The notes beneath the pieces are model-generated. The model worked only from the letters and a program-made list of their open reading frames with translations, ran no database searches and was not told where the DNA came from. Made by a program: the position numbers and the translations under genes. A DNA stretch of 5,379 nucleotides, taken from Thermoplasmata archaeon (GTDB lineage Archaea > Thermoplasmatota > Thermoplasmata > Thermoplasmatales > Thermoplasmataceae). Below, in pieces: positions 1 to 5,379 of the stretch (its first letter is position 1; each line of letters begins with the position of its first letter). Location of the stretch: positions 1 to 5,379 of the forward strand of contig JAJZKX010000154.1 in the NCBI GenBank assembly GCA_021850745.1, read 5' to 3'.

Positions 1-657
1 TTTAATTTTGAATATCTAGAGCTGGGCATCCCCACAGATCATCCGTATTATGACGGGCCTGTAATCAGGAAAACACATGGAAAGGCAAAAGAGAATTATT
101 CTGAGGATATGCTTGAGGAAATTGTCAAAGAGGCTAATTCGAGAAATATCAGGGTTTACACTCTCGTTTATTACAACCACTTCGTTGGGAGGGAAGGGGA
201 ATTCCTTGGAAAGCTCAAATCCATGGGATTCAGTGGAGCGATTGTCCCTGACCTGTTGACCGATTATTTTTCCGAAAGAAACCAGCTGATAAGCAAAATG
301 GATAAATTTGGAATGGCATTAATTCCATTCTTCACGTCATCAACACCAGACAGTGTAATCAGGGATATTGCCGGAAAGACAAACGGCTGGATATACCATG
401 GGCTGCAGCCATCCACCGGCATAAAAGTTCCGGTCAGCACTGATCTTATTGTCAGCAGGATAAAGGAGTTGTGCCCGGGAAGGGAAGTCATTTTTGGTTT
501 TGGAATCAACAGCAAAGATGAGATAATTGATTTAAAAAAATCAGGTGCAGATGGAATTGCAATAGGCTCCACCCTTGTTCCCTGCATGGAATCAATGGAC
601 CTGGATTGTTTCAGGTCTAAAATAAGAATGCTGGAGGAAGGTGTAAATGGCATCTGA
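1..657 (+). CDS. trpA: Tryptophan synthase alpha subunit, 5'-truncated by the window edge
   Basis: TrpA cleaves indole-3-glycerol phosphate to indole and glyceraldehyde 3-phosphate; the indole passes to TrpB. The frame is open from base 1, giving 218 residues up to the TGA at 655-657. About 40 N-terminal residues are missing, judged against E. coli TrpA. Seen: ELGIP at residues 7-11 with the catalytic Glu (E. coli Glu49) at 7; YDGPVIRK at 17-24 with Asp18 exactly 11 residues later, as for E. coli Asp60; a VPDLL segment; a shortened STG active-site loop; GFGI and GSTLV phosphate-binding loops near the C-terminus. The usual PFSDP is replaced by PTDHP. These features, with PDLLTDY and PSTGIKVPVS, match the Sulfolobus TrpA as I recall it rather than the bacterial or Pyrococcus form. 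The ATG at 109 is internal, because homology continues upstream. The gene overlaps trpD by 11 nt. Identity is sure; the subfamily is likely. Confidence 0.95.
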   Translation, partial: FNFEYLELGIPTDHPYYDGPVIRKTHGKAKENYSEDMLEEIVKEANSRNIRVYTLVYYNHFVGREGEFLGKLKSMGFSGAIVPDLLTDYFSERNQLISKMDKFGMALIPFFTSSTPDSVIRDIAGKTNGWIYHGLQPSTGIKVPVSTDLIVSRIKELCPGREVIFGFGINSKDEIIDLKKSGADGIAIGSTLVPCMESMDLDCFRSKIRMLEEGVNGI

Positions 658-1666
658 AGCAATTCTCAACATAATAGGCGGCAAACACATAAGTGAAAGC
701 CAGATGGAAGATCTTCCAGAATATCTGATCAGGCCTGAAATAACCGATGCTGAAAGAGCGGCTTTTCTCTCTGCACTCCATGTAAGGGGGGAAGACATTA
801 ACGAAATATCCGGTTTCTCAAAGGGATTGAGAAGGCTTGCCTCTGTTGGGGAATACCCTGAATGCACGGACATAGTAGGAACAGGGGGAGACATGAAGGG
901 AACAATAAACGTCAGCACTGCCGCTTCGATCCTGTGCAGTTCACTTGGAATCACAATTGGAAAGCATGGAAACGGAAATATAACAGGAAAATCAGGGGGG
1001 GCAGATTTCATGGAGAGGGCAGGTTATGCTTTCAACCGTTCTGAAGATCAGATCAGGAAAGAACTGGAATCAAAGAAATTTGCCTTCCTTCTTGCTTCAT
1101 ATTACAACGATGCATTCAGGAAATTCTCACCCGTCAGGAAGAAACTTGGGCACAGGACTATTTTCAACCTTATGGGGCCACTGACAAACCCGCTCTATCC
1201 GGAGAAGCTGGTCATTGGATGCACGAACACTGAAACAATGGAGATCTTCTCAAAAGTAATCCGGATGCAAAAGAGGAAAGGTGTGGTGCTGATGGGAAAC
1301 GATGGAATGGATGAGATATCATACAGTGGAAAATCTACATTATCATTTGTTGGCAGCAACATTTCAACGAAAGAAATTGAAGCAGAAGTGATAACGGGAA
1401 TGAGGATAAATGAAGAGGATGTGACAGGCCAGACAAAGGACGAAATATTCATGAAAACCATTAACGGGCTCAGCGGAAAGAATGAATCCGCGTCCAGGTT
1501 CATAGCCATCAATGCGGCACCCTGCCTGCTTATAAATGGCGTATCACACACACTGGATAAGGCATACAAAATTGCATATAAAAGCATTAAAAATGGAAAT
1601 GGCATGAATAAGCTGGACGAAATAACAGGAGGAAAAACGCGGGAGGTGGTATCGTCTGTTTTTTAA
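647..1666 (+). CDS. trpD: Anthranilate phosphoribosyltransferase
   Basis: TrpD transfers phosphoribose from PRPP to anthranilate, giving phosphoribosylanthranilate, the second tryptophan-specific step. The protein has 339 residues, a normal length. Seen: an N-terminal helical region; the PRPP loop DIVGTGGD at 75-82; NVST at 88-91; KHGNG at 106-110; KSGGAD at 115-120; VRKKLGHRTIFN at 163-174, with Arg164 at the position of the S. solfataricus anthranilate-binding Arg164; GPLTNP at 177-182; and the metal-binding Asp-Glu pair at 222-223 in GMDEIS. The ATG at 647 has GGAGG at 633-637, nine bases upstream, and overlaps the trpA stop by 11 nt. Oddities: the family motif KHGNR is KHGNG here, and the following SGSAD is SGGAD. 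Both changes lie in the substrate-binding region, but the frame and other key residues are intact, so I infer a functional but variant enzyme. Confidence 0.96.
   Translation: MASEAILNIIGGKHISESQMEDLPEYLIRPEITDAERAAFLSALHVRGEDINEISGFSKGLRRLASVGEYPECTDIVGTGGDMKGTINVSTAASILCSSLGITIGKHGNGNITGKSGGADFMERAGYAFNRSEDQIRKELESKKFAFLLASYYNDAFRKFSPVRKKLGHRTIFNLMGPLTNPLYPEKLVIGCTNTETMEIFSKVIRMQKRKGVVLMGNDGMDEISYSGKSTLSFVGSNISTKEIEAEVITGMRINEEDVTGQTKDEIFMKTINGLSGKNESASRFIAINAAPCLLINGVSHTLDKAYKIAYKSIKNGNGMNKLDEITGGKTREVVSSVF
1642..1648 (+). promoter_or_regulatory. Strong Shine-Dalgarno site for trpF (GGAGGTG)
   Basis: GGAGGTG is an extended match to the anti-Shine-Dalgarno end of archaeal 16S rRNA. It lies inside the last codons of trpD, seven bases before the CTG at 1656 (eight if only GGAGGT is counted). 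The trpG site has the same arrangement, seven bases before its ATG. No ATG, GTG or TTG in the trpF frame lies near it, so this site is the main evidence for the unusual CTG start. Confidence 0.7.
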
Positions 1667-2237
1667 GGTATGCGGGATCACGAACATTGAGGATGCCATA
1701 GTTGCAAGGGATTCAGGTGCAGCCATAATCGGAGTTGTTTTATCCAGCCTGTCGCCAAGAAGGGGAAGCAGGGAGCTTGTAAAAGAGCTAAAAGAGTGCG
1801 GAATGAATGTTGCTTCAGTATATACCGATATTGAAACCTGCCTGATGTGTGATTCAGGAGAGGACTACGCACAGATGCATTTTCCAGGCACAGCAGCAGA
1901 GATGGGCAAAGTCAGGGAGGATGGCCGGAAGATAATTTCCGTTATAGATATTGACAAGGAAGATGTGGAATCCATCAAAACAAAGGAAAAGATTGATGAA
2001 TCAGATCTTGTGCTCCTTGAAAGCAGGAATGGCATTGCTGAAAAAATGGAGGATATACATTTTCTATTAAGTGGGAAAGTGGGTGTTGCGGGAAAGATAA
2101 GCAAGGGAAACATAAGGGAGATCTTGAAGTATAACCCCGGTTTCGTGGACGTCAGCAGCAGCCTTGAAATTCAACCGGGAAAAAAGGATGTTGCAAAGGT
2201 CAAGGAATTTTTCAGGGAGGCAGGATATGGCAACTGA
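1656..2237 (+). CDS. trpF: Phosphoribosylanthranilate isomerase, probable CTG start
   Basis: TrpF performs the Amadori rearrangement of phosphoribosylanthranilate to CdRP. From CTG 1656 it has 193 residues, close to the usual 195-210. Seen: FFKVCGIT at 2-9 with the conserved N-terminal Cys at 6; GVVLSSLSPR with Arg35 of the SPR motif; AGKIS at 145-149; VDVSSSLEIQPGKKD at 164-178, the C-terminal phosphate-binding region. It is divergent: the general-acid Asp of the LLD motif appears as Glu122 (LLE), the GGTG loop is not recognisable, and the usual AGGL and VSSGVE are AGKI and VSSSLE. As I recall, Sulfolobus TrpF shares the last two. The frame is open only from 1626 and contains no ATG/GTG/TTG before the ATG at 1803 (residue 50), which would delete the catalytic Cys and has no Shine-Dalgarno. 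The CTG overlaps trpD by 11 nt. Function is confident; the start codon is inferred. Confidence 0.87.
   Translation: MFFKVCGITNIEDAIVARDSGAAIIGVVLSSLSPRRGSRELVKELKECGMNVASVYTDIETCLMCDSGEDYAQMHFPGTAAEMGKVREDGRKIISVIDIDKEDVESIKTKEKIDESDLVLLESRNGIAEKMEDIHFLLSGKVGVAGKISKGNIREILKYNPGFVDVSSSLEIQPGKKDVAKVKEFFREAGYGN
2215..2220 (+). promoter_or_regulatory. Shine-Dalgarno site deciding the trpE start (GGGAGG)
   Basis: GGGAGG lies six bases before the ATG at 2227, within the end of trpF. The longer alternative from TTG 2164 has no such site, and its extra 21 residues would be read out of frame over conserved TrpF coding sequence. The site therefore fixes the trpE start at 2227. Confidence 0.75.
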
Positions 2238-3369
2238 AATTACAGAGGCCCTTGAAAAACTGGTCCATCAGGGCAAAAACTTTGCATATTTCTGCAAATT
2301 CACAGATGAAGATCGGATAATGGGAGAGGAGACCCTGATCACCGGCAAAGACATCTTAACAGGAGATAACACCTCAATTTTGAAAAATATACAGGATGAA
2401 ACACCCGTAATTCTTTCATTTTCCCTTGTAAACAGCATCTTCAAGGCAAGGGCAAAAGAGGGTTTGTTTCCACCGGTGATGATGCTTATTCCCGAAAGCA
2501 AAGTAAACGGCTTTTTTAAGAGGCCACTGAAAGAATCCCATTCCCCAATGGGGAACCATTCACCGGATAAGGAAATGGAAAAATGCATCAAGGAGGCAAG
2601 AGAGAGGATCAGGAGCGGGGAAGCGTTGCAGATTGTGATATCAAGGGAATTTGGGCCTTTTGCAATGGACCCGCTTGAAAGGGTAACATCATTCCTGGCC
2701 AATGACCGTTCCCTATACGTTTTTTACTTCAAATTTGGCAAATTTGAAATATTTGGCAGTTCACCTGAAAATCTTGTGACCAGAGAAAAAGACAGCCTGA
2801 TGATAGAGCCAATCGCCGGCACCAGGAAAGTATCCAGCAGTGAAGTTGAGAATGAGGAAATTGAAAAGGATCTCCTGTCAGATCCGAAAGAACTTCTGGA
2901 ACATAGAATGTTAGTTGACCTTGCCAGAAATGATCTGGGAAAGATCTCAGAATACGGCTCTGTGCATGTTACAAGTTCAATGCAGGCCAGGAGGTTTGCA
3001 TCAGTAATGCATATTGTGAGCCAGGTAAGGTCAACGTTAAAAAAAGGGATAGAAAACGATGCAATAATAAATTCCGCATTTCCAGCAGGAACTGTAAGCG
3101 GAGCACCGAAGGACAGAGCCATAAGAATAATAAACGAACTGGAAACCACACCAAGAGGGCCTTATGCCGGCAGCGTTGGGCTTATTGGCAGGGATAAAAT
3201 GGATCTTGCCCTTGCAATCCGCACTGTATACGGAAATGGCAACGGATATTACGTGAGATCAGGTGCAGGCATTGTGAAGGACTCCGATCCTGAAAAGGAA
3301 GTAAACGAGATAAGAATGAAATCATATTCTGCAGTTGGAGGGTTGCTCAATGAAGACATTGTTAATTGA
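2227..3369 (+). CDS. trpE: Anthranilate synthase component I, short N-terminal domain
   Basis: TrpE converts chorismate to anthranilate using ammonia delivered by TrpG, the committed step of the branch. It has 380 residues, shorter than the roughly 420 of Sulfolobus or 520 of E. coli. The chorismate-binding domain (about 115-375) is complete: IEPIAGTR at 193-200, where Ala in PIAGT marks anthranilate synthase rather than the Lys of aminodeoxychorismate synthase; EHRMLVDLARNDLG at 225-238; His262 in MHIVS, the catalytic His; FPAGTVSGAPK at 285-295; AIRT at 330-333; SGAGIVKDSDPEKE at 345-358 with the metal-binding acidic region. The first 115 residues are abbreviated. I find neither the LLES motif that helps bind feedback tryptophan nor the usual GG-x-x-GY-x-x-Y motif, so allosteric control may be lost or different. 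The ATG overlaps trpF by 11 nt; the 3' end overlaps trpG by 20 nt. Confidence 0.96.
   Translation: MATEITEALEKLVHQGKNFAYFCKFTDEDRIMGEETLITGKDILTGDNTSILKNIQDETPVILSFSLVNSIFKARAKEGLFPPVMMLIPESKVNGFFKRPLKESHSPMGNHSPDKEMEKCIKEARERIRSGEALQIVISREFGPFAMDPLERVTSFLANDRSLYVFYFKFGKFEIFGSSPENLVTREKDSLMIEPIAGTRKVSSSEVENEEIEKDLLSDPKELLEHRMLVDLARNDLGKISEYGSVHVTSSMQARRFASVMHIVSQVRSTLKKGIENDAIINSAFPAGTVSGAPKDRAIRIINELETTPRGPYAGSVGLIGRDKMDLALAIRTVYGNGNGYYVRSGAGIVKDSDPEKEVNEIRMKSYSAVGGLLNEDIVN
3337..3342 (+). promoter_or_regulatory. Shine-Dalgarno site deciding the trpG start (GGAGGG)
   Basis: GGAGGG sits seven bases before the ATG at 3350, inside the 3' end of trpE. It argues for the ATG rather than the in-frame TTG at 3335, which lacks its own site. 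From the ATG the protein opens directly into the conserved MKTLLIDNYDSF. Confidence 0.8.
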
Positions 3370-3910
3370 CAATTATGACTCTTTTGTTTATAACATAGAG
3401 CAGATGCTGGGGGAGATTGGCGTGGATATAACTGTGGCAAAGAATGATGAACTGAAGGGCATCAATGCATCAGATTATGGCAGGATAGTTATTTCACCGG
3501 GGCCGGGCAACCCATCAATACCAGGGGACAGCGGCGATCTATCATCTTTCCTGAAAGCAGATCTCAAAGCAAAGGTGCTTGGCATATGCTTTGGCCATCA
3601 GATAATTGCCTACAACAAAGGTTCAGGAATTGAAATAATGAAAAGGCAGTTCCACGGTGAAATTGACACTATAGTCCATGGCGAATCTCCACTGTACAAT
3701 GGCATTCCTCCGGAATTCAAGTCGATCAGGTACCATTCGTTAACGGTAAGCCCATCTCCGGATATTATTCCAGACTGCTATTCAAGATCAGATGGAAGCA
3801 TAATGGGATTTCACACCGCAGATTTAAAGAGATTTGGAGTACAGTTCCATCCGGAGAGTTTCTATTCCGAATATGGAAAAAAGTTGTTTGAAAATTTTTT
3901 GGAGGCCTGA
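3350..3910 (+). CDS. trpG: Anthranilate synthase component II, glutamine amidotransferase
   Basis: TrpG is the class I glutamine amidotransferase subunit that hydrolyses glutamine and channels ammonia to TrpE. It has 186 residues, typical of a stand-alone TrpG with no fusion partner. Seen: LIDNYDSF at 5-12; ISPGPGNP at 48-55, the oxyanion and glutamine-binding strand-loop; LGICFGHQ at 78-85 with the nucleophile Cys80; FHGE at 101-104; IRYHSL at 126-131; FGVQFHPES at 162-170 with the catalytic His167 and Glu169. All three catalytic residues are present. It follows trpE with a 20-nt overlap, consistent with coupled translation of the two subunits of one complex. Its stop abuts the trpC start in the same frame. 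The same protein could in principle also serve a PabB partner; none is visible here. Confidence 0.96.
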   Translation: MKTLLIDNYDSFVYNIEQMLGEIGVDITVAKNDELKGINASDYGRIVISPGPGNPSIPGDSGDLSSFLKADLKAKVLGICFGHQIIAYNKGSGIEIMKRQFHGEIDTIVHGESPLYNGIPPEFKSIRYHSLTVSPSPDIIPDCYSRSDGSIMGFHTADLKRFGVQFHPESFYSEYGKKLFENFLEA

Positions 3911-4654
3911 ATGAGCTTAGTTGAAAATATTTACAGCAAAAATGGAAAGCGTAATCTTATAAGCGAGAATATGAGGGCAAGAGAGCCCATATCTATGAAA
4001 AAAACACTGGAAGGACGGGAAAAAGCCCTCATAATTGAGTACAAGAGGAGATCACCATCCGGTTTTTCAGATCCTTTATTTTCAGGGCCGGAAGACTTTG
4101 GAACTTATATAAATGAGTTCGCTGATGCTTTCAGTGTCCTGACGGAACCCAATTATTTCTTGGGGAATTTTAATGATGCAGCTGGTTTGCAAAAATATGA
4201 AAAGCCACTGCTCATGAAGGATTTCATAGACCGGGAGGAAATGATAGAAACATCATATAACAGTGGGTTTGATGCTGTACTGCTCATAGCGGACTTCATT
4301 CCGGCAAGGAGAATGGAGGAGCTGTCGGATTACGCAGAAAGTTTGCACATGGATGTTCTTGCTGAATTTCACGATTTTTCAAGCGTTGAAAAAATACCTG
4401 TGGGCAGGAACGTGATGTGCGGATACAACAGGCGAAACCTTAAAACACTCCGTATGGAGGGTGAAGAAAATCTTGCCATAAGTCTAATGGCAGAGCACGG
4501 AGTGAAGGTTCTGGAAAGCGGGCTGGACAGGAATAATTTCAAAAAACTCCTGAAAATCCAGTTCGATGCATATCTCATTGGAACATCTGTTCTAAGAGAA
4601 CCAGAATTTGTTAAAGAAATTAAAAAAGAAGGAAACGATAACCATGATGAATGA
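3911..4654 (+). CDS. trpC: Indole-3-glycerol phosphate synthase
   Basis: TrpC decarboxylates and closes CdRP into indole-3-glycerol phosphate, the substrate of TrpA. The protein is a 247-residue TIM barrel, about the length of the Sulfolobus enzyme. Seen: [11 protein letters not shown] at 41-51, with Glu43 and Lys45 matching S. solfataricus Glu51/Lys53; [13 protein letters not shown] at 74-86; LLMKDFI at 100-106 with the probable general acid Lys103; DAVLLI at 121-126; LAEFH at 150-154 with Glu152; [10 protein letters not shown] at 171-180 with Asn173; LESG at 201-204; IGTSVL at 223-228 in the phosphate site. The catalytic set looks complete. Small deviations from the family's GINxRDL are Tyr172, Arg174 and Asn176. 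GGAGG at 3901-3905 lies five bases before the ATG. The ATG follows the trpG TGA with no gap and in the same frame. Confidence 0.95.
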   Translation: MSLVENIYSKNGKRNLISENMRAREPISMKKTLEGREKALIIEYKRRSPSGFSDPLFSGPEDFGTYINEFADAFSVLTEPNYFLGNFNDAAGLQKYEKPLLMKDFIDREEMIETSYNSGFDAVLLIADFIPARRMEELSDYAESLHMDVLAEFHDFSSVEKIPVGRNVMCGYNRRNLKTLRMEGEENLAISLMAEHGVKVLESGLDRNNFKKLLKIQFDAYLIGTSVLREPEFVKEIKKEGNDNHDE

Positions 4655-5379
4655 AATGAATAATGTGAAAGAACTCTTTCCAGAGGGGAGCCTGCGATTT
4701 ATAGCCGGGCCCTGCTCCGTGGAAAGTGAAGGCCAGATGATGGAAGTGGCCAAATTTCTGTCATCACTGGGAGTGAAGATTCTGAGAGGAGGCGCATTCA
4801 AGCCTAGAACTTCTCCGGACTCATTCCAGGGGCTTGCAGAAAAAGGATTGAAAATAATGAGGGAAGCTGCAGACAAATACAATATGCTGATGGTAACAGA
4901 GGTCATGGGGAATGATGAACTTGAGCTGGTGGCTGATTATGCAGACATATTGCAGATAGGAAGCAGGAACTGCCAGAATTTCTCACTCCTGAAGGAAATG
5001 TCAAAGCAGCAAAAACCTCTGCTGCTGAAGAGGGGTTTCGGAAACACCCTGGAAGAATTCTACCAGGCATCAAGATATCTCAGCAAAGGGGGAAATGATG
5101 ACATAATACTTGTTGAAAGGGGAATACGGACATTTGAGAATTCTACAAGGTTTACTCTTGACATATCAGCTATACCAGTGCTGAAGAAAAAAGTGAAGTT
5201 CCCAATTGTTGTTGATCCAAGCCATCCTGCAGGATTAAGGGAATATGTTGAGCCATTAGGGTTGGCATCAGTCGCTGCCGGAGCTGACGGGCTTATGGTT
5301 GAAACCCACCCCAACCCGGACAAGGCGATGAGTGATAAAGATCAGCAACTTGATTTCAGGGAATTTTCATCCTTATATG
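4644..5379 (+). CDS. DAHP synthase, type I-beta, 3'-truncated by the window edge
   Basis: 3-Deoxy-D-arabino-heptulosonate 7-phosphate synthase condenses phosphoenolpyruvate and erythrose 4-phosphate, the first step toward chorismate. The frame stays open for 245 codons to the window end; against the 262-residue Pyrococcus furiosus enzyme about 10-17 residues are missing. Seen: [10 protein letters not shown] at 19-28; [16 protein letters not shown] at 48-63, KPRTSP favouring DAHP over KDO8P synthase; LQIGSRN at 103-109; LLKRGF at 127-132; ERGIRTFE at 158-165; VVDPSHPAG at 189-197. The metal ligands Cys24, His194, Glu220 and Asp231 have the spacing (170, 26, 11) of the Thermotoga maritima enzyme. 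There is no N-terminal ferredoxin-like/ACT regulatory domain. The ATG at 4644 overlaps trpC by 11 nt; ATGs at 4647 and 4656 are alternatives, and the Shine-Dalgarno (AAGG at 4629-4632) is weak. Usual names are aroF or aroG; I leave the symbol empty. Confidence 0.94.
   Translation, partial: MMNEMNNVKELFPEGSLRFIAGPCSVESEGQMMEVAKFLSSLGVKILRGGAFKPRTSPDSFQGLAEKGLKIMREAADKYNMLMVTEVMGNDELELVADYADILQIGSRNCQNFSLLKEMSKQQKPLLLKRGFGNTLEEFYQASRYLSKGGNDDIILVERGIRTFENSTRFTLDISAIPVLKKKVKFPIVVDPSHPAGLREYVEPLGLASVAAGADGLMVETHPNPDKAMSDKDQQLDFREFSSLY

Larger units (their letters stand above)
1..5379 (+). other. trp operon (A-D-F-E-G-C) continuing into aromatic biosynthesis
   Basis: Seven co-directional genes have no intergenic space. 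Junctions are trpA/trpD, trpD/trpF, trpF/trpE and trpC/DAHP synthase with 11-nt overlaps, trpE/trpG with 20 nt, and trpG/trpC abutting. I infer a single polycistronic transcript with coupled translation. No promoter, attenuator or terminator is visible inside, so control elements should lie upstream of trpB and downstream of the aromatic genes. trpB is the only tryptophan gene not seen and probably ends just before the window. Confidence 0.88.

Noticed and set aside
995..1001. Run of seven G in trpD as a possible frameshift error
   Set aside because: The conserved reading continues unchanged on both sides (KSGG then ADFME), so the length is right.
264..1011. Minus-strand open frames opposite trpA and trpD (264-662 and 592-1011)
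   Set aside because: They are antisense to strongly conserved proteins, show no recognisable domain and overlap each other; they are shadows.
1803..2237. ATG at 1803 as the trpF start
   Set aside because: It would remove the N-terminal KVCGIT with the catalytic Cys and the SPR motif, and no Shine-Dalgarno precedes it.
2164..3369. TTG at 2164 as a longer trpE start
   Set aside because: It lacks a Shine-Dalgarno and the extra residues overlap the conserved TrpF C-terminus; ATG 2227 has GGGAGG six bases upstream.
3335..3910. TTG at 3335 as the trpG start
   Set aside because: The GGAGGG site is within the added codons and points to ATG 3350, which begins the conserved MKTLLIDNYDSF.
4105..4113. 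TATA-like TTATATAAA
   Set aside because: It lies in the middle of trpC, more than 500 bases before the next gene, with no start codon at a suitable distance.
4592..5323. Minus-strand open frames opposite trpC end and the DAHP synthase gene (4592-4906, 5060-5323)
   Set aside because: The + strand here encodes a well-conserved DAHP synthase; the antisense products show no family features.
1..5379. CRISPR array, tRNA/rRNA, insertion sequence, toxin-antitoxin or phage genes
   Set aside because: All sequence is accounted for by seven biosynthetic genes; I saw no repeats, RNA folds or foreign gene types.

Overview
The window is one gene-dense stretch of an archaeal tryptophan operon running into the start of common aromatic (shikimate) biosynthesis. 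All genes are on the + strand in the order trpA (5' part cut off), trpD, trpF, trpE, trpG, trpC, then a DAHP synthase gene cut off at its 3' end. There is essentially no intergenic DNA: neighbouring genes overlap by 11 or 20 nt, or abut (trpG/trpC). I see no RNA gene, mobile element, repeat array, CRISPR or terminator. The operon promoter must lie upstream of the window.

The organism is most likely a thermoacidophilic archaeon. I favour Thermoplasmatales or a relative, but this is inference at moderate confidence. Evidence for an archaeon: arginine is mostly AGG/AGA, ATA isoleucine codons are common, genes have GGAGG-type Shine-Dalgarno sequences, the DAHP synthase is of the short Pyrococcus type, and TrpA closely resembles the non-canonical Sulfolobus TrpA. 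The order A-D-F-E-G-C is the one I recall for the Sulfolobus solfataricus cluster (trpBADFEGC), so trpB, probably of the TrpB2 type, is expected just upstream.

Together the genes form a nearly complete route. DAHP synthase makes the first shikimate-pathway intermediate. TrpE/TrpG convert chorismate to anthranilate. TrpD adds phosphoribose from PRPP, TrpF isomerises the product, TrpC closes the indole ring, and TrpA releases indole for TrpB.

The most notable points are these. (1) trpF has no ATG, GTG or TTG start that gives a complete protein. A CTG at 1656, behind a strong Shine-Dalgarno, is the best candidate, and it reproduces the same 11-nt overlap seen at three other junctions. (2) TrpE has a shortened N-terminal domain in which I cannot find the LLES and GG-x-GY motifs tied to tryptophan feedback, and the DAHP synthase has no regulatory domain. 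(3) TrpD has a glycine where the family motif KHGNR has arginine. (4) TrpA and TrpF are divergent, non-canonical forms. I found no sign of an undescribed system beyond these variations on a known operon.
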